This document shows, in pieces, positions 11,058-21,945 of a stretch of DNA of 38,887 bases. A program made the translations under genes and the position numbers. The stretch is from positions 1-38,887 of the forward strand of contig JAAMPI010000404.1 in the NCBI GenBank assembly GCA_013054445.1, in the 5' to 3' direction. Source of the DNA: Cudoniella acicularis (lineage: Eukaryota; Ascomycota; Leotiomycetes; Helotiales; Helotiaceae). The stretch's first letter is position 1, and each line of letters opens with the position of its first letter. The notes beneath the pieces are model-generated. The model saw only the letters and a program-made list of their open reading frames with translations, was not told where the DNA came from and made no database searches.

Positions 11058-13278
11058 TTACATCCTAAAATATGCGTCAGTCTGAAATTATCTATTTCTG
11101 GGGGATGAATCGTACCGATCGACTGGGGTAAGGCCGAGGACTTGCATCCCATTTTTGAGAACAGCCCTCACCGCAGTATATAATGCCAATCGAGCTTTCA
11201 TTAGCTCTTTTTCGCTTCCCATAACCCTTAAAACATCATAACTGCTGTTGAGTGCGTGCGTCAGGCGGAAAAGATAGGTTAGTACTGTGCTTGGCTCCTG
11301 TGTTTTAAGTGTGTTGAGGATGACATCTGGAAATTGAGCGACAATTCGTATTAAGTTGATTGCATGAGGCTCAGTGAGTAGACTGAGATCAGCTGAGGAC
11401 TCAAGTTCAGAGAGGGGAATTCCAGCTTTCGAAAAGATCGAGCAGAGCCGTGCGTGCGAATATTGTAGGTAAGGGCCTGTGTCTCCTTCAAAAGATGTCA
11501 TGGTCTCGATATTAAAATGATAATTGTTGACCCTGTATTCGTCAGCACCAGATTGAAGAGTTCAGAACATGAAAATAGCCAGGATTATCGATGGTTGTCG
11601 AGCAATCTAGGGGAGAGATGAACCTACCTTTTCCCACTCATGTCTTGAACCATGACACTGCTAATGCCGAGAATATCGGCTGTGCTCTCAGGGTCAACGA
11701 CTTGGGCATATTTTCCCTCGTTTTTCTTCATCACTTCGTGCATACTCTCGCCAACATCCCGAAGAACATCGTCTAAAAACACAACTGTCCCTCTTCGCGT
11801 ACTCATACCAAGCACTAGGCCGAAATTGACATGACTTATCCGAGAACGGAGATCGTCGTTGCCAGTAAGCTCAATGATTCTGAACAGTTGATTGAGATGT
11901 ACTTCCTGATCAGAAGCAACAACGTAAATCATCTTGTCGAAGTTGAAGAGTTTCTCTCGGTCGAACAGTGCTCCGATATCACGGGTGAGATAGAGGCTGG
12001 TTCCGTCCTGTTTGCGAACTAACGCTTTTCCGAGTGACTTGCCCGATTTTCCTGGAACGTGCTTCGTAAAGTCCACAATCATAGCACCCTGAGACAACTC
12101 TATTAAGTTTTTTTTCGGCCATCTGCTTTTCCACAATTTCCATGCTCTCTTCACGAACCATGCTTTCTCCCATATATTGATCAAAGTGGATGTTCAGGCG
12201 CGCGTACGACTTTTTGTATCTCTCAATGCTAAGTTCGCGGAATCTCTTCCACATCTTGATTGTCTCCGGGTCGGCGTCACACATAGCTTTGAAGTATTGT
12301 CGGGCTTGCGCATCGAGCCCCTCGTTCTTAAGCGCCGTTGCCTCTTTATTACTCGCATCATCGTTGGCTGCCTCCAACGTTTTGATCTTCTCTCTCTCCT
12401 CGGTAAGCAGACGATTGACTTTAACATAGATTTGATATAAATGCTGTATGGGGTCCTCTTCTAGCGCCTTTTCATCCCCAAAGGTTTTAAACCCCAGTGC
12501 AAGCAAGCCATACTGTTTTCCCCAATCGCCGAGATAGTTTAATCGCACAACATCCCAGCCGGCTCCTTCATAGAGATTGCTTAGGAAACTTCCGATTATT
12601 GTGCTCCGCAAGTGGCCTTGATGAAAAGGCTTCGCAATATTGGGAGAGGAGAACTCGATAACAACGCGTTTACAACCTTGCGAGGGATTATCGGCGTTCT
12701 TCAACCCAAGGAGCGGGTTGTGTCCCCATTTCGGATTTCGTAGGATCGGTGGTATTACATTTCGAAGGAGGTGTGGCGGGTTGAAGAAGAAGCGGATGAA
12801 TTGCCCATCACTTGTTGGTTTGTTGACAAGGTCAGATTCGGGAAACTAACAAAATAGCAGCATTCGCAGGTGTCATGGTTCTAGCTATGGGAGGGGGCGG
12901 AACCTGTTCGGCCCAGCGAGCAGCTAGAATTTCCGGTTTTTCGCTCTTGATTTGGAGAGCTGGGACTGGGAGAAGCAGATCTCCATTATCCAATGTTTGA
13001 GTGCGCTGCAACAGAGGGTAGATCGTCTTTGCTTCTAGGCCCGTGATGCTTGAGAGATTCTCCGCCAAATAAACACGGTATGTGTCCAACGGGTTGAATT
13101 GTGGGTAAGCTGCTGGAAATTTGGAATGACGAAGATCCAAGTCCTCCTGAAGCTTCTGCGGGAGATCCCCAAGCGTTGCCATCGTTCTTAGTTTCTTCGT
13201 TCTCAAGAGCAATTCAACGAAATGTTTTCGAGTATCAAATAGCTTCAGTGACGCTTTGAAAGGTGAAAAATTTGGCAT
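11058..13278 (-). CDS. RRS1: Arginyl-tRNA synthetase (class I), with one-base frameshift
   Basis: Exons (minus strand) are 13278 (or 13182)-12904, 12845-11628, 11532-11116 and 11064-11058. The enzyme charges tRNA-Arg. In order: an N-terminal additional domain; the catalytic fold with VVIEFSSPNIAKPFHQGHLR, whose HQGH is the HIGH motif (168-171 from the inner start); YLGDWGKQYGLLALGF; the KMSKS-equivalent loop GMSTRRGTVVFLDD; and the anticodon-binding helical domain ending LGLTPVDRM, as in yeast RRS1. The last coding exon is just seven bases and completes Arg-Met-stop. Exon 2 has one base too many: the T8 run at 12108-12115 breaks the frame between VEKQMAEK and LIELSQGAMIV. With seven bases all four exons sum to 639 codons from the inner ATG. 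The outer ATG (13278) adds 32 residues rich in Lys/Arg and hydrophobics, a possible mitochondrial leader. Confidence 0.93.
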
Positions 13279-15602
13279 GAGTCATTCAAGTTGGTTGTCT
13301 AGAAACATTTTCGTAGATTTGACGAACGCGTCCAGTAGGACGACTAATCATGCTATGCTAGGCCCCCCCACCAGCCCACCAGCGGGTAATCTGCGATGCA
13401 CGGGCCACTCACACCAAAACCCCAGAATCGGAATAGTTACAAAATGTAAGCATTTAGTAAAATACCTTCAAAATAATCCTAACTATATATTGTAATACTT
13501 GAATAGCCTCTTTCTCGATTATATTAGACGTTAGGAAATCTACCTCATATTAAAAAATTTTTATTAAAAAAAAAGGTTTTTGGTAGAAAACTAAACTAAT
13601 AATAATAATTTTATGTAACAATTTAAAGAGAATTTAAATTAAAAAACAAAAGATATGTAATTTAGAGCTAGTCTATTTACTTTTTTGATTCTTCTTTTCT
13701 CTCTCTTATTAGTGTTTGTAGGGTGTAGAGGACAACGGACCAAGAGAGAAGACGTAAAAGATACCGGACTTCTGTGCCGATATCCCGGGCCGAGGAAAAA
13801 ATCAATCAAGGGTCTGAATAGCTAATTATTCTCGTCCCCTGACTCCTAGACTGCGCAACAGCCGATTCGACTTTTCAACATAAACGATGTGTTTTGCGCA
13901 CCTTGTTTCACTACTTCAAACAACGCAATCACTCTAGTCCCACAACTTTCAAAGTGGAGCTGGCCGTTGCGCGGTTTGGAAGTTGACAATCACAAAGAAC
14001 AAGAAAGGAGAACTAAATTATCCAGATGTTTTTCGGAGTAGAAAACCTTCCCTATAGAAGCTAGCTGGGTAGGTACCACGGTATTATAGGTGGAGGGCCC
14101 GGGGTGACACTACCCGACTATCTATCTCTATTCCCGCTCTTCTATTGTTGCGAGGAAAGATACATAAACGCGGACTGAGGCATAAATAAAGATGCAACTG
14201 CAGATTCCTGGGCAGGGAGAGTATAAATCTTCACCCGGACAAAGTTTTCGAATACTATATTACCCAGAAAACCCATGGTACCTGGATAGAACCCGGCCTT
14301 TTTGCTTGTACCCCTGCTCGTTATATTTCTGGGTGGCCCACCTGTCGTATTCCGGGCTGAACTCTCATTCAGTGTATCTCTGGGTAACACCGATCTTACC
14401 TTCGCCCAAGTCTGTAAGATGAACAAGAAGAGTTATTGACAAAGGGAGAATGTTTACAATATATTATAACTAACTTAATCAAATAAAAGTTAACATCAAA
14501 CAATAAAAATTATTATTATCTGGAGACAATTGAGCTACCGGCAAGAAAGTACATTTTAGTCAGGAGCAGGTAATGTGATTTATACTCCGGACCAGTGACC
14601 CCAGTCTCTTACCCTCCTTCTAAAACAAGAATCCAAGAACACCAAAAAGAAGAAGAAAAACCTGCTGCCTAGCCAGCAAGCACTTCCAACCTACCCAGGG
14701 GTAAAAACGATCAAAACCAACCCAAATCCAGGGGTCAATCAAGTAGGGCCTCCAAATACGCATGCATGCATCCATCCATTCCCCATACATTCTGCCTCCC
14801 TCCCAACCAAGATTTTATCCAATTCAGCGGTAAGACAATATATACTCGGATCTCGGAGCCCCGATGATGGCGATGCATTGAGGCGAATGTGCTGTATGTA
14901 GTGCTGTATGTATGCATTGTGTGGCCGGGAGCATAGGACAGCTAGCCTAACGCCGATCACACACTCGGCTTAAATTCACACAAAGGATGAGAATGACAAT
15001 TAGGCAAGAATGCCCCCCCAAAAAGAGGTGCCTAGAAGTCGACTCGAATCCACTTGCCTCGTCTGGCTCGATGTAGCTTTAGCCGCACGAAAATTGGTTG
15101 TGATCCGCGCACATGTGCAGTACGTTAGTTTAGTTGTTTGCTAGCAAGCTTGGCACAGGGAATGAACATGTTGTATGTGCATTTGCAGAATGCATATATG
15201 TATTAAGAGGGTCAGGTGGGTAATTTCTGGGATTTTACGGAGGGAAACGGGTGGTCGGGTTGAGGGATGGGATAGGAATCATAGAATGGGTTTGCGAAAA
15301 AGTGAGAATTTGAGAGTGGATTTTGAGGAATTTCATAACGAAAGGGTGAAGGATATGGGAAATATGGAGGGAGGGGAGCAAAAGAAATCGGGACAGAATA
15401 ATCGGGACAGAATAATGTGCGATGTGTGGACGGGATGGGATGGTCGAGAAAAAGTATGTATATACAAAATATTGTAGTCTCAAAAGTCCTCCTACGTCCC
15501 AGCTCTCCATAGTTCGTAATGCATGCAATGTGATCGCGTGTCTTAGACTTAGCTTTTGTGTTCCCACTTGCGCCCAACTTTTAATGTCTTTTAAGTGATT
15601 AT
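13279..15602. other. Gene-free interval between ArgRS promoter and CDH 3' end, with AT-rich segments
   Basis: The first 150 bp should hold the ArgRS promoter. Two strongly AT-rich blocks (about 13430-13690 and 14440-14520, with A/T runs and AAT repeats) flank a GC-balanced segment whose frames are short. No conserved protein, tRNA or rRNA was recognised. The blocks resemble the 9.2-10.3 kb island and may be further decayed repeat DNA. Confidence 0.35.
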
Positions 15603-15755
15603 TTATAGACACTGTGAATGTCAGCGATACAGAAAAGAAAGTAAAGGGTATGGTTTGGAACATACCTGCGAAATGCGAGAATTGATGACCTGGCATGTTA
15701 AACCAGCTGCGCAAAGCGAACTGCCTGTCCATGCAGACCCACCACATTGGCCATG
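15603..15755 (-). other. CBM1-coding exons of the CDH gene
   Basis: These two terminal exons are separated by an intron at 15612-15665 and encode GQCGG, WTG, then CAAGLTCQ and SQCL, the four-cysteine CBM1 pattern. Only the Trp of WTG is kept from the aromatic binding face: the residue before GQCGG is His and the usual Tyr pair before SQC is Arg-Ile. The domain follows the dehydrogenase fold directly (AFPKAIGK then HGQCGG) with no Ser/Thr/Pro linker, because the preceding intron (15756-15825) contains stops in frame. Confidence 0.85.
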
Positions 15756-18573
15756 CTAGTTTTACTGTTGATCAGCATCAAATCCCACAAAATATAACAG
15801 TCTCATATCACGGGATTAAGCTTACCTTGCCAATAGCCTTAGGGAACGCCAAAGCTTGAATCTTCTCAGCCGCATGCTCGGCAGCAACCACGATCAAGGC
15901 ACTGGGGTTAGTGGAAGGCATGCCGGGCCAGATACTGGCATCGACAACAAATATGTTGTCTGTGCCGTAGATCTTGGTGTTGGTGTCTACGACGGCAGTT
16001 CCGCCTGTGAGACCACTGTCCGTGCCGAGTTTGGTGCTGCCCATCCAGTGGTTGGCACGTCGGGCGCCGATATTAGCGTAAGTCAATGGGATCTAGAAAC
16101 ATTAGTGTTGAAAAAAAGAGGCGTGTAATGTGATACGAACTGTGGTGAGATAGTCAGCACCGCTTTGGTTGGCGGTTGGGAGCACCCATGTCAAGTTCGA
16201 AACTGTCTTCAAGGCTGAAACCATATGGTCAATTGCGATAGCGGTAGTGGCCAAATCGTTCTTGTCACCGTAAGGAAGGGTCGATACGACCATGTTCAAT
16301 CCTTTGCCAATGGTAGTTCGGCCACGGGAGACGGATCCTCGTCCAAGGTACAAACTCAAAGTCATTGTGTTACCATTAGGAACACCGCCAGAGCCCTCAA
16401 CTCTTGCAGTCCATTGGAATTGTCGTACAATCCCATCTGGCCCCTTGACCTCTTCCCACATCATAGGACCGATGTTTGGTGCGGCTTGAGCCAGAGGACC
16501 AATGCGGCTGTTCAGGTAATTGTCTTTATCTGAGACAATTGGGGTGAGCCAAGCCGCAGGCCAATCGTAGTACGAGACGTCTGGATGAGAAATGACAGTG
16601 TCGGTATTGAAGTGATCGATGAGACTATATCCTACAGGTAGGTTAATCCAGCTGGTTGAGTTGATCATCTTGGGTCCGTCTGTGCTCGAGGCCACTACTT
16701 GGAGCTGGTCTGTGGGTCCAATACCACTTCTGAAGAGAAGTTTGGCAGTGCCGAAAGTACCAGCTGCAACAATGACACGACCAGTAACAGGAGTAAGCTT
16801 GACAGTGCCAACACGGCCACCATTGTTTTGGGCGATAACATCCAGACCAGTAGCATGTCCACCGACACGATTGATGCGCTCGACACTTGTGTTTAACCAC
16901 ATTTGGAAGTTCTTTCTCGCCATCGCAGTAACCAAATAGGTTGCCTGAGGACCCCCACGCTCTCCATGGGCATACATGTATGGTGTATGAGCGTAGGTTC
17001 TGTTTTTCTGACCTGGAACATCGTTCGCTGTCACACTTGTCCAGTTGGCATTAGCAAGACCTTTGCTGACTGTGTCGAAGCCGGACTGAAGATAGCGCTT
17101 TCCGTCCAAAGAAGGATGATCTGTGCCTGGGATCCTGGAAAAGACTCTTTCTGTTGCTGCTGCCATATCAGTTGCCTTCCATCCTGCTGGGAAGTTGTAG
17201 TCCCAGTCAACTGGGTTCGCCTAATAGTATTAGCTTGGGCTTGATTATATCTTCGAAATAACTTACCTTCCACCAAAGTCCGGCATTGACTGCAGCTCCT
17301 CCACCAAGAACACATCCGGCCATTTGGTCAGTGTCAGTACAGGCAACTCCAGCCGAGCCTCCATTCCAGATTCTGTTACACTCTCCTGGAACATCGAACC
17401 AGGTGAGATTGGTTCCATCCAACCAACCATTTTCAGGTCGTAGAGCTGAAGTCTGGTTAGACAGTTCTAGTTGCCGGAGAGGGTTACTTACTTCCTCCCC
17501 ATCTAGCAGAAGATGCAATTCCCTTCTCAATAAGCAGCACTGACTTTCCAGATTCCGAGAGTTTATCTGCAATTGGAATACCAGCAGCTCCACCACCAAT
17601 AATAACATAATCATAAGTAGCACTAGTTGGAACTGGTACAGATGAAAAGGTAGAAGTAGGAGTTGCAGTTGGGGTTGCGGTTGATGATGCACCAGTGGAA
17701 GTGGCGGTTGTTGGCTGGGGGACCCATTTAGTGTAAGAAGCTTGGGCGGCAGAAGAAACAATGATCTGGAATTCTCCCTGTCCATTGTCATGTTGTGAGA
17801 AATCCGAAGCCGGATTAGCACGATTGACAGGAGCTGACACTGCTTGAGCCCATCCTTGCTCATATGTACCCTTAGAAGTAGAGGTATTGAAAGAAGTTTG
17901 GGTGGGATCATCGAAGATCAAACATCTCTTACAAAAGTAAACCATCGTGAAGTGAGTGGAGTTCACGTGGGAATACATTTTAGTGATGCTAGCTGTTCCC
18001 TGGTATGCAACAGGGAGCTGATAGGCTCTGGAAAAGGTTAGCCATGAAAGGAGGATTTTTAACAACTATACTTACGGAGCATATCGGAAGGAAGTTGCAA
18101 TCTCATCGCCATTGCCTGTTGGCCATGCCATAAGGATAAGATGGTTTGGCATACCAGCACCGGTGTTGTCTCCCTGAAGAATACCAGTCCATCCTTTCCC
18201 GCCTGGTGTGGAACCAATCTTTTAAAATCAGTAAGAATATTTCGAGCACTAGGTGGGGAACTTACGATTAAGCCTATGTAGTCATACGAATCGACTGTGA
18301 CCGCGTTTCCTGGTAGGGCGATACCAAATGTGAAGCCTCCCACGCTCGTTTGACTGAATTCGCCGTCCCCTGAGATAGATCCATTTTGTTGAAAGCTGGT
18401 ATAGAAGGTAATGTTCGTATTAGGCTCAGTGAAGAAACCATGTGTAGCAAAATCTTGTGCCAACACAGCAGAAACCACTATATGGGTCAGCGGCATGAAA
18501 CGAGGAGCAATCATTAGAACTTACAACAGGTAGCAACACCAAAAACTCCGGACAGGAAGTTAGTTGTCTTCAT
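15603..18573 (-). CDS. cdh: Cellobiose dehydrogenase (heme + FAD domains) with C-terminal CBM1
   Basis: Nine exons (minus strand): 18573-18525, 18477-18266, 18218-18076, 18027-17492, 17445-17267, 17220-16141, 16092-15826, 15755-15666 and 15611-15603, giving 854 aa. It is a secreted flavocytochrome that oxidises cellobiose and passes electrons to lytic polysaccharide monooxygenases. Signal peptide: MKTTNFLSGVFGVATC through about residue 25. The cytochrome domain runs to about 236 and includes GMPNHLILMAWP; a Met here and His214 are heme-ligand candidates. A Thr/Ser/Pro linker covers 237-272. The GMC dehydrogenase domain starts with YDYVIIGGGAAG (dinucleotide site at 279-284); the catalytic His is in RRANHWMG (His748) with an Asn near 795. 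Residues 823-854 form a CBM1 with Cys826, 837, 843 and 853. The final exon is nine bases (Cys-Leu-stop). All introns are GT-AG, 46-70 nt, and in phase. It is divergent from SDH1. Confidence 0.95.
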
Positions 18574-18677
18574 CTTGGCAAAAAACAGACCAAGACTTGA
18601 GAAGGGCTGGTAATCGACGAAGCTCCCCCAAAAACGGAGGAGGCAGAGCAAGTTATAACTTTTTTTTCGTGGCCCGG

Positions 18678-18816
18678 CTGGAGAAAAGCACCTCTTTGAA
18701 TTGATACTATATAATTGGTTGGAATAAATGAACGTGTTCCATGGAGGGAGGAACGGCAGGCTGGGGGAACAGGCACATGTTTCTGCATGGTCGTCTACCA
18801 AGCTGAGAAGCTGGGG
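18678..18816 (+). promoter_or_regulatory. Cluster of CreA-type SYGGRG sites upstream of CDH
   Basis: CTGGAG at 18678-18683, CTGGGG at 18761-18766 and CTGGGG at 18811-18816 match the fungal carbon-catabolite repressor consensus, 105-245 bp upstream of the CDH ATG. The motif is short and common, so this is inference from the enzyme type rather than proof. Confidence 0.3.
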
Positions 18817-19484
18817 TTGCTGGGATTTGGAAAAAGGAAATTACCCGTTTGGTGCAAATGGGGCCGTAGGTATATTTCACGAACAGGTTTGCTATAGAAC
18901 GTGATCTGTGCGGATTGGAGTACAGTGCGAGTTAATATACGTGGAATTCAGGCTCATCGGCGACGGCCCTCCGCATTCGCGCAATAGTTTTGCCGGGCAT
19001 GAATCCGGTGCACAGCAATCACAAACCTAAGACAACCGCGAGCAAGGTAGCCGGAATCGAGGGATCAAGCTCCAGTCCAGCTGGGACCTGGCGGTTTGGA
19101 CCAGAGGAGACTACATTGAGTGCATATGCGATATATGAGGCGTAAGAAGTAGGCTGCAGGTAGAGATGTCTGCTTCACAATTCATTGCTGAGCGAGCTTC
19201 CGTCTGTCCTTGCGGCCTTGCGGCAAGGTCGTATAGAATCGTTCTGAAAACACAATGTATATGCCAAGAGCAACAGGATGAAACTATTCATCTAGACATA
19301 CCCTCCCTCGTCAAAGCGATCTCACTAGAGCCGGGCAACGAGTGGTGGTTGTGGTTGTGGTGATGGTGGGGTAGAAATGAGTTTGTTCCTGAGAGGCGTT
19401 CGTGTTCCTGAGCCGAGCTCGCCTTCCGGATCAGTTGGCCGAAGTGTGCTTCCGAAAACCCACTAACCGCATTCGAGTACTTGC

Positions 19485-19513
19485 CACGTGATGCTTCCAA
19501 AATATGTCACGTG
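19485..19513. promoter_or_regulatory. Paired CACGTG E-boxes upstream of SDH1
   Basis: CACGTG at 19485-19490 and again at 19508-19513, 23 bp start to start, about 225-250 bp before the SDH1 ATG. Palindromic CACGTG is the core recognised by bHLH factors of the Cbf1/Pho4/USF type. Confidence 0.45.
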
Positions 19514-19593
19514 TCTGTCGGCTCGTGCTCGGCAATTTTCATCGGAGGCTCTCGGGCGCGGGCAAGAGCTGGTAAGCAAATATCCTCATTCCC

Positions 19594-19598
19594 ATTGG
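19594..19598 (-). promoter_or_regulatory. CCAAT box upstream of SDH1
   Basis: ATTGG on the plus strand (CCAAT on minus), 137 bp before the SDH1 start. Respiratory genes in fungi are classical targets of the CCAAT-binding HAP complex, so placement and gene type agree. Confidence 0.4.
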
Positions 19599-19734
19599 TT
19601 CATTCCATGGCTAGAGCATTTCGAATCCACGACATCAGTGAAGCCGGCTTTTGGCCCCGAATTGCCTCCAAACACAAAGAAATTGCCCTTCTTCTGTGAC
19701 ATCTCCTCTCTTCCTCTTGTGTGCAATCTTCAAG

Positions 19735-21945
19735 ATGTCTTCAATCGCCATGCGGAGGTTCACAACTAGCCCTTCGGTAGGTTTTGCTTAACCTCGGCCA
19801 AAGAATCAACGGCACCATGCTAATGAGCACTTTGCAGTTTTCGAGGGCATTGAAGAACCAGACAAGAACTTTCTCCTCCACACGACCAGCAGGTATGAGG
19901 CCATTACTACAGGTGGCATAGAGCCTGTTGCTAACCATGCTGCAGCTCGGATAATAACACACGCGCCCCTCCGAGCGAAGGAAGCTTCACCCTTTGTGAG
20001 CAACAAATATCCAGTTGTTGTATGTGACAACCAATTTCTCTGAAATTCGCCCTCTGATAAACCGTAGGATCACGAATATGATGCGATCGTCGTCGGTTCC
20101 GGTGGAGCGGGTCTGCGAGCAGCTTTCGGTCTTGCCGAGGCTGGTTTCAACACCGCCTGTATATCGAAGCTCTTCCCAACTCGAAGTCATACCGTAGCCG
20201 CACAAGGAGGCATCAATGCTGCTCTCGGTAACATGCACGAGGACGACTGGAGATGGCACATGTACGATACTGTGAAGGGATCAGATTGGCTGGGAGACCA
20301 AGACGCCATCCACTACATGACCAGAGAAGCCCCGCAATCTGTGATTGAGTTGGAAAACTACGGATGCCCATTCTCAAGAACAGAAGATGGAAAGATGTAT
20401 GCTGTCATCCAAAGGAAGATTGATATATACTAACTTTTGCAGCTATCAACGTGCTTTCGGAGGTCAATCGCAAAAGTACGGCAAAGGAGGGCAGGCATAC
20501 AGATGTTGCGCTGCTGCCGACAGAACCGGACATGCTCTTCTACACACTCTCTATGGCCAATCTCTCCGACACAACACAAACTACTTCATCGAATACTTTG
20601 CACTTGATTTGATCATGGAGGATGGAGAATGCAAGGGTGTTATTGCCTACAATCAAGAGGATGGTACCCTGCATAGATTCCGCGCCCATAACACTGTTTT
20701 GGCAACTGGCGGTTACGGACGTGCATACTTCAGCTGTACATCTGCGCACACTTGCACGGGTGATGGAATGGCTATGGTTGCTCGTGCTGGTCTTCCTAAC
20801 CAAGATCTGGAATTCGTCCAATTCCACCCAACTGGTATCTATGGAGCTGGCTGCTTGATTACCGAGGGTGCTCGTGGTGAGGGTGGATATCTTCTCAACG
20901 GCGAGGGTGAACGGTTTATGGAACGTTACGCACCAACCGCTAAGGATTTGGCCAGCCGAGATGTCGTTTCTCGTTCAATGACCCTGGAGATCCGTGAAGG
21001 CCGTGGTGTTGGTCCTGAAAAGGATCATCTATACCTCCAACTCAGCCATTTGCCACCCGACGTCCTCCACGAGCGTCTTCCCGGTATTTCTGAGACTGCT
21101 TCCATTTTCTCTGGTGTCGATGTCACAAAGCAACCTATTCCAGTTCTGCCAACCGTCCATTACAACATGGGTGGTATTCCAACTAAGTACACTGGTGAAG
21201 TTCTTACTGTCGACAGCGAAGGAAAGGATAAGGTCGTACCTGGACTTTTCGCCTGCGGTGAAGCTGCTTGCGTATCTGTTCATGGCGCTAACAGATTGGG
21301 TGCCAACTCCCTTCTTGACTTGATCGTCTTCGGTCGTGCCGTCTCACACACCGTCCGTGACAACTTCGAGCCCGGTATGCCACACAAGGAGATTAGCGCA
21401 GACGCTGGTGCCGAATCTATCAGCGTTCTTGACCAAATCCGAACAGCTGACGGACCAAAGAGCACACACGACATTCGTCTTGCCATGCAAAAGACCATGC
21501 AGAGCGATGTCAGTGTGTTCCGAACACAAGAGAGTTTGGACGAGGGTGTGGAGAGAATTCACGCCGTTGACCAAACCTTCAAGGATGTTGGAACCAAGGA
21601 CCGAAGCATGATCTGGAATTCGGACTTGGTTGAGACCTTGGAATTGAGAAATTTGTTGACCTGCGCGTAAGTCTCCTCGCACTATCATGACTTCTCAGAC
21701 CAGTATACTAACAATATATCTACAGCGTCCAAACCGCCGAATCAGCAGCAGCAAGAAAGGAATCCCGCGGCGCACACGCCCGAGAAGACTACCCCGAGAG
21801 AGACGACAAGGAGTGGATGAAGCACACGCTATCCTTCCAGAAGAAGCCTCACGGCAAAGTTGACCTTACATACCGAGCCGTCGTCGGAACTACCCTGGAT
21901 GAGAACGAGTGCAAGGCTGTCCCACCATTCAAGCGTGTTTATTAG
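19735..21945 (+). CDS. SDH1: Succinate dehydrogenase flavoprotein subunit, mitochondrial
   Basis: Exons 19735-19776, 19838-19892, 19946-20019, 20068-20396, 20443-21666 and 21726-21945 give 647 aa (yeast Sdh1 is 640). It is the FAD subunit of complex II, oxidising succinate to fumarate and feeding the quinone pool. The first three small exons encode an Arg/Ser/Thr-rich mitochondrial leader. Then [20 protein letters not shown] binds the FAD ADP moiety. [10 protein letters not shown] carries His98, the covalent FAD attachment site. Further on are [20 protein letters not shown], the active-site [36 protein letters not shown] and a C-terminal [14 protein letters not shown] block. Every junction is GT-AG and in phase. 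Intron 4 holds a perfect TACTAAC branch site. No lesion was seen. Confidence 0.97.
20428..20434 (+). promoter_or_regulatory. Consensus branch-point TACTAAC in SDH1 intron 4
   Basis: The intron at 20397-20442 has donor GTATGC, a perfect TACTAAC seven bases long, and acceptor TTTTGCAG eight bases further on. It supports the chosen splice sites between AAG-AT and C-TAT (Lys-Ile-Tyr). Confidence 0.7.

Larger units (their letters stand above)
18574..19734. promoter_or_regulatory. Divergent CDH / SDH1 promoter region
   Basis: About 1.16 kb separates the two start codons. On the CDH side are a TATATA at 18708-18713 and a CCAAT (minus strand) at 18714-18718, roughly 140 bp from the CDH ATG. Three SYGGRG matches (CreA-type) lie at 18678, 18761 and 18811. 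On the SDH1 side are two CACGTG boxes and a CCAAT box, listed separately. No credible exon was seen. Confidence 0.5.

Noticed and set aside
15040..15062. tRNA T-arm-like string (CGACTCGAATCCA)
   Set aside because: The stems do not pair correctly and no A box, anticodon arm or acceptor stem could be placed at the right distance.
15756..15825. Reading the CDH exon 7 end through as the true C terminus (VSLIP-stop)
   Set aside because: The GTAAGC donor is good, and splicing to CATGGCC gives a clear CBM1 with four cysteines and WTG, which would not arise by chance.
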